This document shows, piece after piece, positions 16,581 through 28,103 of a stretch of DNA of 64,000 nt; the stretch's first letter is position 1, and the number at the start of each line of letters is the position of its first letter. The stretch is from Bifidobacterium platyrrhinorum (GTDB lineage: Bacteria > Actinomycetota > Actinomycetes > Actinomycetales > Bifidobacteriaceae): contig NZ_WHZV01000007.1 in the NCBI RefSeq assembly GCF_010667645.1, positions 36,238 to 100,237 on the forward strand, read 5' to 3'. A program made the position numbers and the translations under genes. The notes below the pieces were generated by a model, which was not told where the DNA came from, did not search any database, and saw only the letters and a list, made by a program, of their open reading frames with translations.

Positions 16581-18041
16581 TCAGCATTCGACCACGTTGA
16601 CGGCCAGACCGCCCTTGGAGGTCTCCTTGTATTTGGCCATCATGTCCTCACCGGTCTCCTTCATCGTGCGGATCGCCTGGTCGAGGCTCACGATGTGCGA
16701 CCCGTCGCCGAGCATGGCCATGCGCACCGCGTTGATGGCGGTGTTCGCCGCCATCGCGTTGCGTTCGATGCACGGGATCTGCACAAGCCCGCCGACCGGG
16801 TCGCAGGTGAGCCCCAGATTGTGCTCGATGCCGATCTCGGCGGCGTTCTCCACCTGTTCGGGGGTGCCGCCCATCACGGCGGCGAGACCGGCGGCCGCCA
16901 TCGAGCAGGCGGACCCCACCTCGCCCTGGCAACCGACCTCCGCGCCGGAGATCGACGCGTTGCGCTTGAACAGGTAGCCGATGGCGCCGGCGGTGAGCAG
17001 GAACGTGACGACGCCCTGCTCGTTCGCCTCGTCGACGAAATGCCAGTAGTAGTGGAGCACGGCGGGGATGATGCCCGCCGAACCGTTGGTGGGCGCGGTC
17101 ACGATGCGGCCTCCCCCGGCGTTCTCCTCGGAGACGGCGAGCGCGAACAGATCCACCCAGGCGGCGTCGGAGCTTTCGAGCACGGCGTCGCGGCGCTGCC
17201 GGTCGCGGCGCAGCACGTCGGCGTTGGAGGCGAGACGCGCGTACATCCTCGGCGCGCGCCTGGGCACGTCGAGTCCGCCGGGCAGCACCGGCTCGGTGGA
17301 CGAGCATCCGTGGTTCACGCATTCGCGCATGACGCGCCACACGTTGTCGATGGCTGCGCGCACCTGCACGGCGGAACGCGTGGCGGTCTCGTTGGCCCAC
17401 ACCAGTTCGGCGATGCTCAGGTGGTGTTCGCGGCACAATGCCACGAGTTCGGCGCATGAGGAGAACGGGTAGGGCGCATCGGGGCCGAAGTCGGTGGAGG
17501 CGGATTCGTCCTCGTCGGCGAACGCGGTGCCCTCCGGAGGCCGGTCGTGGATGCCGATCATGAGGTCGTCCGGATGTCCTTTGCGGATGAACCCGCCGCC
17601 GATGGAGTACCAGACCTGCTCGTCGACGAGGCTGCCGGCCGCGTCGAACGCCTGGAAGCGCATGCCGTTAGGGTGGGCGGCCATGCGCTTCCACTGTTCG
17701 AAGACCATGTCCTTGTCGTAGTGGAATCCGATGCGCCGGATGCCGGCGAGGTCGAGCGTGTCGTCGAGCGCGCAGGTCTCGCGGATGCGCAGCATGTGCT
17801 GCGTGTCGACGGTGGCGGGCACGTTGCCTTCGAGCCCGGCCATGACGGCGCGGTCGGTGCCATGGCCGAGCCCGGTGAGCGCGAGCGAGCCGTACAGGGT
17901 GACCTTGATCCGGTCCGTGCGTTCGATGAGGCCGTCGTCGCGCATCGAGGCGACGAACGCGTGCGCGGCGGACATCGGCCCGACGGTGTGCGACGAGCTG
18001 GGGCCCACGCCGATGGAGAACATGTCGAGGACGCTGAACAT
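16581..18041 (-). CDS. sdaA: L-serine ammonia-lyase, single-chain
   Basis: A 486-residue fused enzyme: an N-terminal beta domain with GVGPSSSHTVGPM and a C-terminal alpha domain from about residue 200 containing TAPTNGSAGIIPAVLHYY and GCQGEVGSACSMAAAG. The cluster cysteines appear in CSMAAAG, LTCDPVGG and VQIPCIER. It converts L-serine to pyruvate and ammonia with a catalytic 4Fe-4S cluster. The length matches type 2 single-polypeptide enzymes. The small membrane protein gene lies 51 bases upstream on the same strand and may be cotranscribed. Confidence 0.95.
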   Translation of the reverse strand: MFSVLDMFSIGVGPSSSHTVGPMSAAHAFVASMRDDGLIERTDRIKVTLYGSLALTGLGHGTDRAVMAGLEGNVPATVDTQHMLRIRETCALDDTLDLAGIRRIGFHYDKDMVFEQWKRMAAHPNGMRFQAFDAAGSLVDEQVWYSIGGGFIRKGHPDDLMIGIHDRPPEGTAFADEDESASTDFGPDAPYPFSSCAELVALCREHHLSIAELVWANETATRSAVQVRAAIDNVWRVMRECVNHGCSSTEPVLPGGLDVPRRAPRMYARLASNADVLRRDRQRRDAVLESSDAAWVDLFALAVSEENAGGGRIVTAPTNGSAGIIPAVLHYYWHFVDEANEQGVVTFLLTAGAIGYLFKRNASISGAEVGCQGEVGSACSMAAAGLAAVMGGTPEQVENAAEIGIEHNLGLTCDPVGGLVQIPCIERNAMAANTAINAVRMAMLGDGSHIVSLDQAIRTMKETGEDMMAKYKETSKGGLAVNVVEC

Positions 18042-18092
18042 GGGATTCCTCCTTACTGCCGGTTTATCGGTCTGCCGGTGTCGTTCCGTACG

Positions 18093-18662
18093 TCACCGGC
18101 CGAGCGCCGAGAACATCATCACCGCGCAGACGAGACCGAGCGCGGCAAGCGCGATCTGCGCGACGAGCAGTCCAATCGCGGTCTTGCTCCTGGCGGCGAG
18201 CTTCGTCGCATGCGCCTGTCCGAGCATGGTGGCGATGAAGCCGAACACCGCGTAGTTGACGGTGATGGCGACCACGTCCCCGTTGGAGAGCACGACGCCG
18301 TTGAGCGGCTGGTCGAGCGAGTTCATCACCGAGGTCATCACGAACAGGCCCCAGACGCCGTAGCCGATCGCGCCGATGACGCCGTAGGCGACGGGCTTGA
18401 ACTTGTCGCGCATGCGCAGGGTGAACGATTCGACGCACCACAGGATCGCGAAGCCGACGACGTACGTGTAGGCGACGGCGACGAACGTGACGACGAGCGC
18501 CCACGGCACGAGCGAGGCGACGTTGCCGATCATCGTGAGGTAGAAGCCCGAGCAGGCGATCGCGCCGACGGTGAGCGCGGCGCCGACGATGATGTTCTGC
18601 GCGAGCATGATCGGCAGTCCGGTCGTGGTGTCCTTGTCGACGTGGGTCCAGCTGGACGGCAT
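18093..18662 (-). CDS. Small multi-spanning membrane protein, unknown function
   Basis: A 189-residue protein with about five hydrophobic helices (about residues 22-45, 52-77, 95-115, 130-150, 160-185). I do not recognise the family. Start ATG 18662 has AAGGAGAGG upstream, so I trimmed the longer ORF that opens at 18821. It lies directly upstream of sdaA on the same strand with a 51-bp gap, so cotranscription with serine degradation is possible, but no transporter signature is seen. Confidence 0.7.
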   Translation of the reverse strand: MPSSWTHVDKDTTTGLPIMLAQNIIVGAALTVGAIACSGFYLTMIGNVASLVPWALVVTFVAVAYTYVVGFAILWCVESFTLRMRDKFKPVAYGVIGAIGYGVWGLFVMTSVMNSLDQPLNGVVLSNGDVVAITVNYAVFGFIATMLGQAHATKLAARSKTAIGLLVAQIALAALGLVCAVMMFSALGR

Positions 18663-18959
18663 GACGTTCCTCTCCTTCACGGTTGTGCTGCGGTCGGGAC
18701 GGGGAACGAGCCTAGCCGCCGTATGTTTCGGCGGTTTGTTTCCGGATGATGACGAACGATGGCGGACGATGGAAGTGCCCCCCTCCCCCGCAGGGATTCG
18801 AGCATATCGAGCTTCAGACAACAGACACCGCCAAGCTCCATACTTGCAGCCAGACAGATGTACTCACACTGACCGGCAACACCCTGCCATTCGGTTTCCT
18901 GACCATCATTATTCGTAAACCCAGTCGTCAGTAAGGTAGTCACCTTTTCCTGTGGCGCT

Positions 18960-18987
18960 GGCGGGGAGGCCCCGCCTTTTTCTTTTC
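18960..18987 (+). terminator. Rho-independent terminator without an obvious gene
   Basis: GGCGGGG (18960-18966) pairs with CCCCGCC (18970-18976) around AGG and is followed by TTTTTCTTTT. It looks canonical on the plus strand, but no recognisable plus-strand gene ends here, so it may belong to a decayed gene. Confidence 0.7.
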
Positions 18988-19058
18988 TCTGAATCATTCC
19001 TGGTCTTGCAGAGACGTACGTGAAGTAGCGCAACGTGGGAACACCGAAGGAGCTTGTA

Positions 19059-19220
19059 ATGGAAAAGCATGTAGGTGCACTTTTAGGTGCACAAGCCGAC
19101 ACGGGCAAAAGCACTCCTGAGGTGTGCAATAGACCTAGGTCCAATCGGCCAGTCAGAGCTACAAGGAGGAGGAACTCCACCCGCGTGGAAAATAATCCTG
19201 TTGGTAATGGGATCTCCTGA
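19059..19220 (+). CDS. Candidate small ORF, 53 residues, in the scar region
   Basis: An ATG-started 53-codon ORF preceded by GAAGGAG with good spacing. The product begins MEKHVGALLGAQADTGK and is rich in Arg and Asn towards the C-terminus. I recognise no family. The surrounding DNA is decayed mobile-element sequence, so this may be a chance ORF or a remnant. Confidence 0.2.
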   Translation: MEKHVGALLGAQADTGKSTPEVCNRPRSNRPVRATRRRNSTRVENNPVGNGIS

Positions 19221-19323
19221 GAGTGGTACCGGGTGTAGCGTCTGGGTGGTACCGGTGTGTTGTTTCCCGTAGCGTCTTTCAGTGAAGCGGTCCGATGGCG
19301 GGCCGCCTCGTTGAAAGGAGGCC

Positions 19324-19953
19324 GATGATGGCCGTGAATGCGCATTGCGCGTCTCTGACATCGATTTGGAACACCGATTGCTGCGTGTGCGTCACTCCGC
19401 CAACCGCGGCGATGAGGATCGGGGCCCGATGCAGTTAGGGAAGACCAAGACCAAATCCAGCAGGCGAACAGTGCCCATACCCATGGTACTGACCGACATG
19501 ATTAGTCGTCACATCTCTTCCCACTGTGGCAATGGGCGCAGCATCATGATGTTTCCCGCAAAGAAGTCATCGTCCGGTATCCTTTCCCCGACGACGTTGC
19601 AGAAGTACTTTCGGACGGCGAGGGAGATAGCCGGCAGACCAGACTCACATTCCAGACCTTGCGCGTCGCATGCCACACTGTACATGCTGAAGGGAGGCAC
19701 TCTACGCGAGGTCATGGATGAACTCGGTCATTCCTCGGCGCAGGTCGCCATACGCCATTATCAGAGGATCGTCCCTGAACACAGAACTTGAATTGCTGAT
19801 CTGTTGGCTTTCGATTTCCTTCCCGATCAGCATGATGCTTACGTGTTGCAACAGGCCATTCTGGAAATCGCCATGCAGACTTCGAAGCTGGAAGAATCCA
19901 AGATTGAACTGGAGAGAGCCTTGGCTGAACTGCGCCCCGGAAGTTGGACGTAG
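19324..19953 (+). pseudogene. Tyrosine recombinase/integrase remnant
   Basis: This is the C-terminal catalytic half of a phage-type integrase: the block ALRVSDIDLEHRLLRVRHS, then KSSRRTVPIP, then LGHSSAQVAIRHYQRIVPEHR with the catalytic tyrosine. The N-terminal half is missing. Around 19635-19672 the reading frame gives SHSRPCAS where the +1 frame reads TFQTLRVA, which implies two nearby compensating indels through the catalytic HxxR region. An in-frame TGA at 19789 interrupts the tail, after which a coherent helical C-terminus (KLEESKIELERALAEL) continues in the same frame to a TAG at 19951. The gene is therefore inactive. Confidence 0.75.
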
Positions 19954-19970
19954 TTTATAAGGGTACCTGA

Positions 19971-20829
19971 TTAGGCTGTGAGGGACATGTTCCGGAATTC
20001 CTCCGGGGTGTGTCCCTCCAGTCGTTTCTGACGGCGTTTGGTGTTCCAGTGGACCATGTACGCGTTCAGTCCGGCCTCGAACTCCTCAAAAGAGGCGAAC
20101 ACGCGACCGTTGTAGTACTCGTCCTTGAGATGGCCGAACACCTGCTCGGTCGCGGCGTTATCGATGCAGTTGCCCTTCCGGCTCATGGACTGACGAATGT
20201 TCAACTCCGTCAAACGATTCCTCCACCACTGGTGCTGGTACTGCCATCCCATGTCCGAGTGGAGGATCGGGGTCGTTCCCTCGGACAGACGTTCGGCGAG
20301 CATGGCGAGCAGGCGTTGCTGCTGGGCGAGGTCGGGGTGCCGGCTGACGTCCCAGGCGACGATCTCCTTGGATCCCATGTCGTATACGGGCGCGAGGTAT
20401 GCCTTGCCTCCCGCGACCTTGGACTCGGTGACATCCGTGCCCGGCTTCGTTCCAGGGCCCGTCGGCCGAGAAGTCGCGTTCCAGCAGGTTCGGCACCTTG
20501 TCGCCCATCTCGCCTTTATACGAACTGTATTTGCGGTATGGGTTCGGCCGGCGTATGGCACACGTCAACCCCATGCGCCGCATGACCTTGAGCACGCTCT
20601 TATGGCTCACGCGCATACCGAACTCATGTACAAGGCACATGCGCACCTGCCGGTGGCCGCACCCGTTAGGGGTGCGGGCGAAGACCTCGGCGACCATGGG
20701 CTCGATGTCAGGGCGAGTGACTACGGCCGGATGGGACAGGAGATAGTAGTAGGTGCTTCTCGCCAATCCCGCAGCCGCCAGCAGATGCGCGAGCCTGTGT
20801 CCAAGCCCCGCCAACGTCGAAACGATCAC
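19971..20829 (-). pseudogene. IS3-family transposase OrfB, frameshifted
   Basis: Two frames together give a full DDE transposase. The first (20829 down to about 20440) holds the HTH_21-like region and YRKYSSYKGEMGDKVPNLLERDF. The second (about 20450 down to 19971) holds the catalytic core with TDVTE (first Asp), HSDMGWQYQH (second Asp) and DNAATEQVFGHLKDEYY (Glu). The switch falls at GPWNEAG/GTDVTES, about 20437-20450, and needs a one- or two-base change. The GTG start at 20829 overlaps the orfA stop (GTGA). Confidence 0.75.
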
Positions 20830-21155
20830 CGATTTCTCCCGGTTGGTGATTTCGATGCCAGCAGGGCCCGGGCTTTTTCCAAATACGCGACCTTCGCCTT
20901 AAGATACGCGTTCTCCTCCTCCAGCTCCCGCTCACGGCTTGGAGCCGGTTTCGGTTTGGACTTCGCGCCTTTCGGCCTGCCCTTCGGCTTCGGACGCAAC
21001 GCTTCCGGGCCTCCCGCACGGTACTCCCGGCACCAGCGCTCCAACGCGGTGATGCTCGCGATCCCGTACCTGGCCATGACCTCCGCCCTCGTCAGGCCAT
21101 GCTCCACACGGTCCCGCGCCGCCGCGAGCTTGGTCTCGTAGTCGTAGGCCTTGCG
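20826..21155 (-). pseudogene. IS3-family transposase OrfA, start codon lost
   Basis: The helix-turn-helix protein reads KAYDYETKLAAARDRVEHGL in frame and continues with TRAEVMARYGIASITALERW and a leucine-rich coiled coil LEEENAYLKAKVAYLEKARALL. In frame there is no ATG: the codon where an ATG is expected reads ATC, and an in-frame TAA lies 30-40 bases further upstream. Only a GTG at 21107, inside the conserved domain, could start it. Confidence 0.65.
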
Positions 21156-21173
21156 GATATGAAGACGGCCGGT

Positions 21174-21208
21174 ACTCCACGCTTATCGTAGAGTACCGGC
21201 CGAAAACG
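21174..21208 (-). terminator. Hairpin terminator of the ROK kinase gene
   Basis: GGCCGGTACTC and GAGTACCGGCC form a perfect 11-bp stem around a 13-nt loop, about 20 bases after the ROK stop on the minus strand. It marks the edge of the IS remnant. Confidence 0.65.
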
Positions 21209-21228
21209 GTTCCCGTGAGTATTGGTCT

Positions 21229-22176
21229 CTAGTCGACTCTCGCCAGATCGGCAGCTCCGATAATGCCTGCCTTGCCGCCGGCCTTGGCTTCCAGGATGTT
21301 GGCGTGCTGGCGGTACATGCTGGCCTGTAGGTATCGGTTGAATGCGGTGCTGGCGGGGTCGAGCAGCATGCTGCCGACTTCGGCCACGCCTCCGCCTATG
21401 ACGAAGGTGTCGGGATCCAGTACGGCGGACAGATTGGCCATGAGCCGGCCGAGCCAGTCGCCTAGGCGTTCGAACGCTTCGGTGGCGGTGGGGTCCCCCT
21501 GTTGGGCGGCGTCTCGCACCATGGGGCCGATGAGTTTGCCGCGGTCGTATTCGCATGCTTCGAGCAGGTGCTGTGATTGGTTAGGTCGGCGTCTGACGGC
21601 CGACCATGCGAACCGTTCCAACGCCGAACCGGAGGCGTATTGCTCCGCGCACCCGAACAGGCCGCATCCGCAGGCCTCACCGTCGGGGACCATGACCATG
21701 TGGCCGATCTCACCGGCCATGCCGAACCCGCCCCTGGCCAGATGGCCGTCGACGATGATGGCGCCGCCGACACCGGTGCCCACGGTAATCATGATCATGT
21801 CACGGGAGTCTCGGCCGGCGCCGAAGCGGTATTCTCCCCATCCGGCGGCGTTGGCGTCGTTCTCGACGACCACCTTGACCCCGTCTCCGATCAAATCTTC
21901 GATGGCATCAGCGAGCGGATACTGGTTCCATGCCGGCAGGTTCGCCGCGAAGCTGACGGTGCGTCGGTCGGACGCCACGTTGCCGGCGGCCGAAATACCG
22001 ATGGCCTTGATGTCGCCCTCTTTTTTGCACTGTTGGTAGATGTCGGCCACGACGGCGTTGATGTCGGCGGCGTCCTCCGGTGTGGGCACACGCTGCAGGC
22101 AGCGGATGTTGCCTTCCTCGTCGCAGATGCCTCCGGCGATCTTTGTACCGCCGATATCAATGCCGAGCGTTTCCAT
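21229..22176 (-). CDS. ROK family sugar kinase (glucokinase-like)
   Basis: A 315-residue ROK protein without the N-terminal helix-turn-helix of ROK repressors, so a kinase. The phosphate loop IDIGGTKIAGG is at the N-terminus, the catalytic-base region reads VENDANAAGWGEYR, and the ROK zinc motif EIGHMVMV..CGCGLFGCAEQYASG is intact. It probably phosphorylates the glucose released by the 6-phospho-beta-glucosidase of this operon. It is the last gene of the PTS unit, 48 bases after ptsI. Start ATG 22176 follows AAGGAAAA. Sugar specificity is inferred from context. Confidence 0.88.
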   Translation of the reverse strand: METLGIDIGGTKIAGGICDEEGNIRCLQRVPTPEDAADINAVVADIYQQCKKEGDIKAIGISAAGNVASDRRTVSFAANLPAWNQYPLADAIEDLIGDGVKVVVENDANAAGWGEYRFGAGRDSRDMIMITVGTGVGGAIIVDGHLARGGFGMAGEIGHMVMVPDGEACGCGLFGCAEQYASGSALERFAWSAVRRRPNQSQHLLEACEYDRGKLIGPMVRDAAQQGDPTATEAFERLGDWLGRLMANLSAVLDPDTFVIGGGVAEVGSMLLDPASTAFNRYLQASMYRQHANILEAKAGGKAGIIGAADLARVD

Positions 22177-22224
22177 GGCTGATTTTCCTTGCTGTCGAAA
22201 TAGTTGTTGAAAGCTAACCGCCAC

Positions 22225-23849
<1,625 letters not shown>

Positions 23850-23850
<1 letters not shown>

Positions 23851-24110
23851 CACAGGTTCTCCTTGAGGAACTGCTCGAATTCGGCTGCGGCCTTGACCTC
23901 GTCGTTGCCCTGCACCTTGACGGTGACCTCGTCACCCTGCTTGACGCCGAGTCCCATGACTCCGAAGATGCGCTTGGCATCCACGGATTTGCCGTCGCGG
24001 GTGACGATGATGCTCGACTGGTATTCCTGGGCCTTGGCGACCAGCAGGCCTGCGGGGCGGGCGTGCATGCCCTCGGGGTCGGATACGGTGAACGTGAATT
24101 CCTGAGACAT
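23850..24110 (-). CDS. ptsH: HPr phosphocarrier protein
   Basis: An 86-residue HPr. The catalytic histidine is His16 in GMHARPAG. The regulatory-serine position 31 residues further on is Arg47 in DAKRIFGVMGLGV, where Firmicute HPr has the Ser46 phosphorylated by HPr kinase. HPr accepts phosphate from Enzyme I and passes it to the IIA protein encoded upstream. It lies 60 bases after the GH1 gene, with AAAGGAAT as ribosome binding site. Confidence 0.95.
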
Positions 24111-24170
24111 GATGATTCCTTTATGCGTTTGACGTGTTGCGCTTGAAGCGCCTTGTATACGTGCTGTGGT

Positions 24171-26021
<1,851 letters not shown>

Positions 26022-26321
26022 TTACTTGGAGGCGATGGCGATGGCGTGTTCGAGCACCTTGTCGCCGCGCACCATGCCGTAGTCCTGCGGGTTGATGGCT
26101 TCGACCGGCTTGCCGGGCAGCAGCTTCTTGACGTGGTCGAGCTCGTAGCGTACCTGCGGTCCGAGCAGCACGGCGTCGGCGTTCGCGGCCTTCTCCTCGA
26201 CCTCGGAGATCGGGTAGGCGTCGATTTCGGCCTCGATGCCTTTGGCCTCGGCGGCGGCGCGCATCTTCTTGACCAGCATGCTGGTGGACATTCCGGCGTT
26301 GCAGCACAGTACGATCTTCAT
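26022..26321 (-). CDS. PTS lactose/cellobiose-type IIB subunit
   Basis: A 99-residue IIB protein. The phosphocysteine is Cys7 in the loop CNAGMSTSMLV, followed by the Rossmann-like fold with VLLGPQVRYELDHVK. It passes phosphate from IIA to the sugar bound by IIC. It lies 55 bases upstream of the IIA gene and downstream of IIC in the same operon. Confidence 0.94.
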   Translation of the reverse strand: MKIVLCCNAGMSTSMLVKKMRAAAEAKGIEAEIDAYPISEVEEKAANADAVLLGPQVRYELDHVKKLLPGKPVEAINPQDYGMVRGDKVLEHAIAIASK

Positions 26322-26490
26322 GGTGTTTTCCTTTCAGTGGGCCCCACACCGATCGTGGGGCGGTTGGTTGTTATGGGTGTTATTTAAGTGTTGATAAGGA
26401 GGGAGCCCGGCAAGGGTGGTTGCTCGTACCGGGCTCCCATGTCATCCGATCATTGCCGATCGGAAGAGTCGGGCCGTTCGGTGCGGCGGC

Positions 26491-27852
26491 TCAGGCCTTG
26501 GCCGCGGCGGCGGCAGTCTCGATGTCGGCGTCGTTGGCGGCCTGTTCGGCGACCCACGCCTGGTCCTGCTTCTTGACGAACGGCAGGTAGACGACCACGG
26601 AGATCACGAGGATGATGAGCTGGATGAGCGCGGCCTTCCAGCCGCCCAGCAGGAAGCCGGAGATGATCACCGGGGTGGTCCACGGCACCTGGACGGCACC
26701 GAACGGGGGCAGGAAGCCGATGTACATCGCGCCGTAGGTGATGATCATGGCGATCAGCGGGACGACGATGAACGGGATCAGGAAGAACGGGTTGAACACG
26801 ATCGGCAGGCCGAAGATGACCGGCTCGTTGATGTTGAACAGGCCGGGCACGACGGACAGCTTCGACATTTCCTTCATCTGGCTGGACTTGGCCACGATCA
26901 GGCCGGCGATGAGCAGGCCGAGGGTGATGCCGGTGCCGCCGAACTTGACGAAGCAGTCGACGATCTGCGGGGTGAGGATGTGGCCGCCGTCGGCGGTGGT
27001 CACGGCCTTGCCGGCGTCCATGAGGGCCTGGTTGGCCACGGAGTTGGCGGTCAGCAGCGGGGCCATGATGCCCATGACGACGTTCGGTCCGTGGATGCCG
27101 CACCAGAAGAGGATGGAGATGAGCAGGGTGATGATGATCGCGCCGGCCCAGTTGTCGGTGAGGTTCTGCATCGGGGTCTGCAGGATCTTGAAGATGAGTT
27201 CGGTGAAGCTCACGCCGCCGAACAGCTGGCACAGGTGGTAGATGACGGCGGAGCCGAGCACCACGAAGAAGCCGGGGATCATGGCGGAGAACGCGTTGGA
27301 CACGCCTTCGGGCACGGAGTCGGGCAGTTTGATCTTGAGGTTGTGCTTCATGCACTTGACGAACACCAGGCCGGACAGCAGGCCGACGATGATGGCGGTG
27401 ATCACGCCGTTGCCGCCGGTCCATGAGGTGGAGATCGCGCCGGACACGGAGGCGGTGGTGCCCTCCTTGATCGCGTCGACGGTGCTGTGGTCGATGCTCA
27501 CCGAGGACGGCGAGAGGATGAAGAAGGCGACCAGGGCTAGCAGACCGGAGGAGATGCCGTCTTCCTTCTCGTTGCGCGCGTAGGCGTAGCCGATGCCGAC
27601 CGCGATGATGACGGCCAGGATATTGAATGTTCCGGCGGAAACCTGGTTCAGGCCGATGTTCCACTTGTCGGTCAGCAGGTTGTTCATGAAGTCCGTGTAG
27701 CCCTCGAACGGCAGGTTCGCGAGCAGCAGGAACAGCGAACCCACCAAGGTGGCCGGCATCGTGAGCACGAAGCCGTCCTTCAGAGCGGTGACCGCCTTGG
27801 TCGTCGCGAATTTCATGAAGCCGTTGAGCAGTTTGTTGCCGAACTCCTTCAT
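26491..27852 (-). CDS. PTS lactose/cellobiose-type IIC permease
   Basis: A 453-residue permease with about ten membrane helices, of the lactose/cellobiose (EIIC) family. Conserved stretches include PATLVGSLFLLLANLP near the N-terminus, WCGIHGPNVVMGIMAP in the middle and NEPVIFGLPIVFNPFFLIPF, which holds the substrate-binding Glu and Asn region. It imports and phosphorylates a beta-linked disaccharide or glucoside with IIB. It is the first gene of the operon and has a consensus promoter flanked by operators. The downstream gap to IIB is 169 bases and may hold a processing site. Confidence 0.94.
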   Translation of the reverse strand: MKEFGNKLLNGFMKFATTKAVTALKDGFVLTMPATLVGSLFLLLANLPFEGYTDFMNNLLTDKWNIGLNQVSAGTFNILAVIIAVGIGYAYARNEKEDGISSGLLALVAFFILSPSSVSIDHSTVDAIKEGTTASVSGAISTSWTGGNGVITAIIVGLLSGLVFVKCMKHNLKIKLPDSVPEGVSNAFSAMIPGFFVVLGSAVIYHLCQLFGGVSFTELIFKILQTPMQNLTDNWAGAIIITLLISILFWCGIHGPNVVMGIMAPLLTANSVANQALMDAGKAVTTADGGHILTPQIVDCFVKFGGTGITLGLLIAGLIVAKSSQMKEMSKLSVVPGLFNINEPVIFGLPIVFNPFFLIPFIVVPLIAMIITYGAMYIGFLPPFGAVQVPWTTPVIISGFLLGGWKAALIQLIILVISVVVYLPFVKKQDQAWVAEQAANDADIETAAAAAKA

Positions 27853-27932
27853 TCTCGTCCTCCTTTGGACTGGTTGATGTCCCTGGACCGGCGTCCTTGT
27901 TGCCGGTCCGATTCCTCTTGTTCAGTGTCAGG

Positions 27933-27944
27933 TCATTCGAATGA
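27933..27944. promoter_or_regulatory. GntR operator copy 1, TCATTCGAATGA
   Basis: A perfect 12-bp palindrome, lying about 20-30 bases downstream of the expected transcription start of the PTS operon. A half-site CCGAATGA lies at 27956-27963. Confidence 0.7.
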
Positions 27945-27972
27945 ATAGGCATAATCCGAATGACTTGACTAC

Positions 27973-28001
27973 AATATACGAGTTTCATTCGGCTGTGTCA
28001 A
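27973..28001 (-). promoter_or_regulatory. Promoter of the beta-glucoside PTS operon
   Basis: On the minus strand TTGACA (27996-28001) and TATATT (27973-27978) are separated by exactly 17 bases, a near-consensus sigma-70 promoter. The spacer contains the operator half-site TCATTCGG (27985-27992). Confidence 0.8.
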
Positions 28002-28003
28002 AT

Positions 28004-28015
28004 TCATTCGAATGA
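28004..28015. promoter_or_regulatory. GntR operator copy 2, TCATTCGAATGA
   Basis: A perfect copy of the palindrome, two bases upstream of the -35 element of the PTS operon promoter. Confidence 0.7.
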
Positions 28016-28053
28016 TTTTTGGATACGGCGTGTCGCCTTCCCGAGGGAATGCC

Positions 28054-28091
28054 GTGAAGCGGCGCCACCCCCACCGGCGGCGCCTCTTCAC
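28054..28091 (-). terminator. Hairpin after the GntR regulator gene
   Basis: GTGAAGCGGCGCC (28054-28066) pairs with 28079-28091 with one mismatch, 13 bases after the regulator stop on the minus strand. There is no T-tract, so moderate confidence. Confidence 0.45.
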
Positions 28092-28103
28092 GCGCATAAG
28101 GGA

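Larger units (their letters stand above)
18663..19323. other. Gene-poor scar region with hairpins and a tRNA-end-like fragment
   Basis: No convincing long gene is present. A CCGCCG/CGGCGG hairpin followed by TTTGTTT lies at 18716-18741. A stretch at 18775-18802 resembles, on the minus strand, the T-loop and acceptor end of a tRNA (TCGAATCCCTG). A strong plus-strand terminator lies at 18960-18987. Imperfect direct repeats containing GTGGTACCGG (19223 and 19246) and GTAGCGTCT (19235 and 19269) precede the integrase remnant. The stretch is visibly less GC-rich than its neighbours. Confidence 0.55.
19971..21160 (-). mobile_element. Decayed IS3-family (IS150-group-like) insertion sequence
   Basis: The element holds overlapping orfA and orfB transposase genes on the minus strand. 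It lacks a usual orfA start codon, and its right end abuts the hairpin that terminates the ROK gene, so the 5' end and terminal repeat appear deleted. orfB carries a frameshift. It is probably immobile on its own. The left boundary is set at the orfB stop because I cannot identify a terminal inverted repeat with confidence. Confidence 0.75.

Noticed and set aside
18716..18741. Terminator hairpin with TTTGTTT
   Set aside because: It points on the plus strand where no gene ends and has only a six-base stem, so it was described but not called.
18677..19345. 222-residue minus-strand ORF across the scar region
   Set aside because: The translation lacks any domain, a plausible start or ribosome binding site and overlaps a terminator and repeats.
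20430..20460. Programmed frameshift of the IS3 type
   Set aside because: Programmed shifting in IS3 elements occurs at the orfA/orfB overlap, not inside the catalytic core of orfB.
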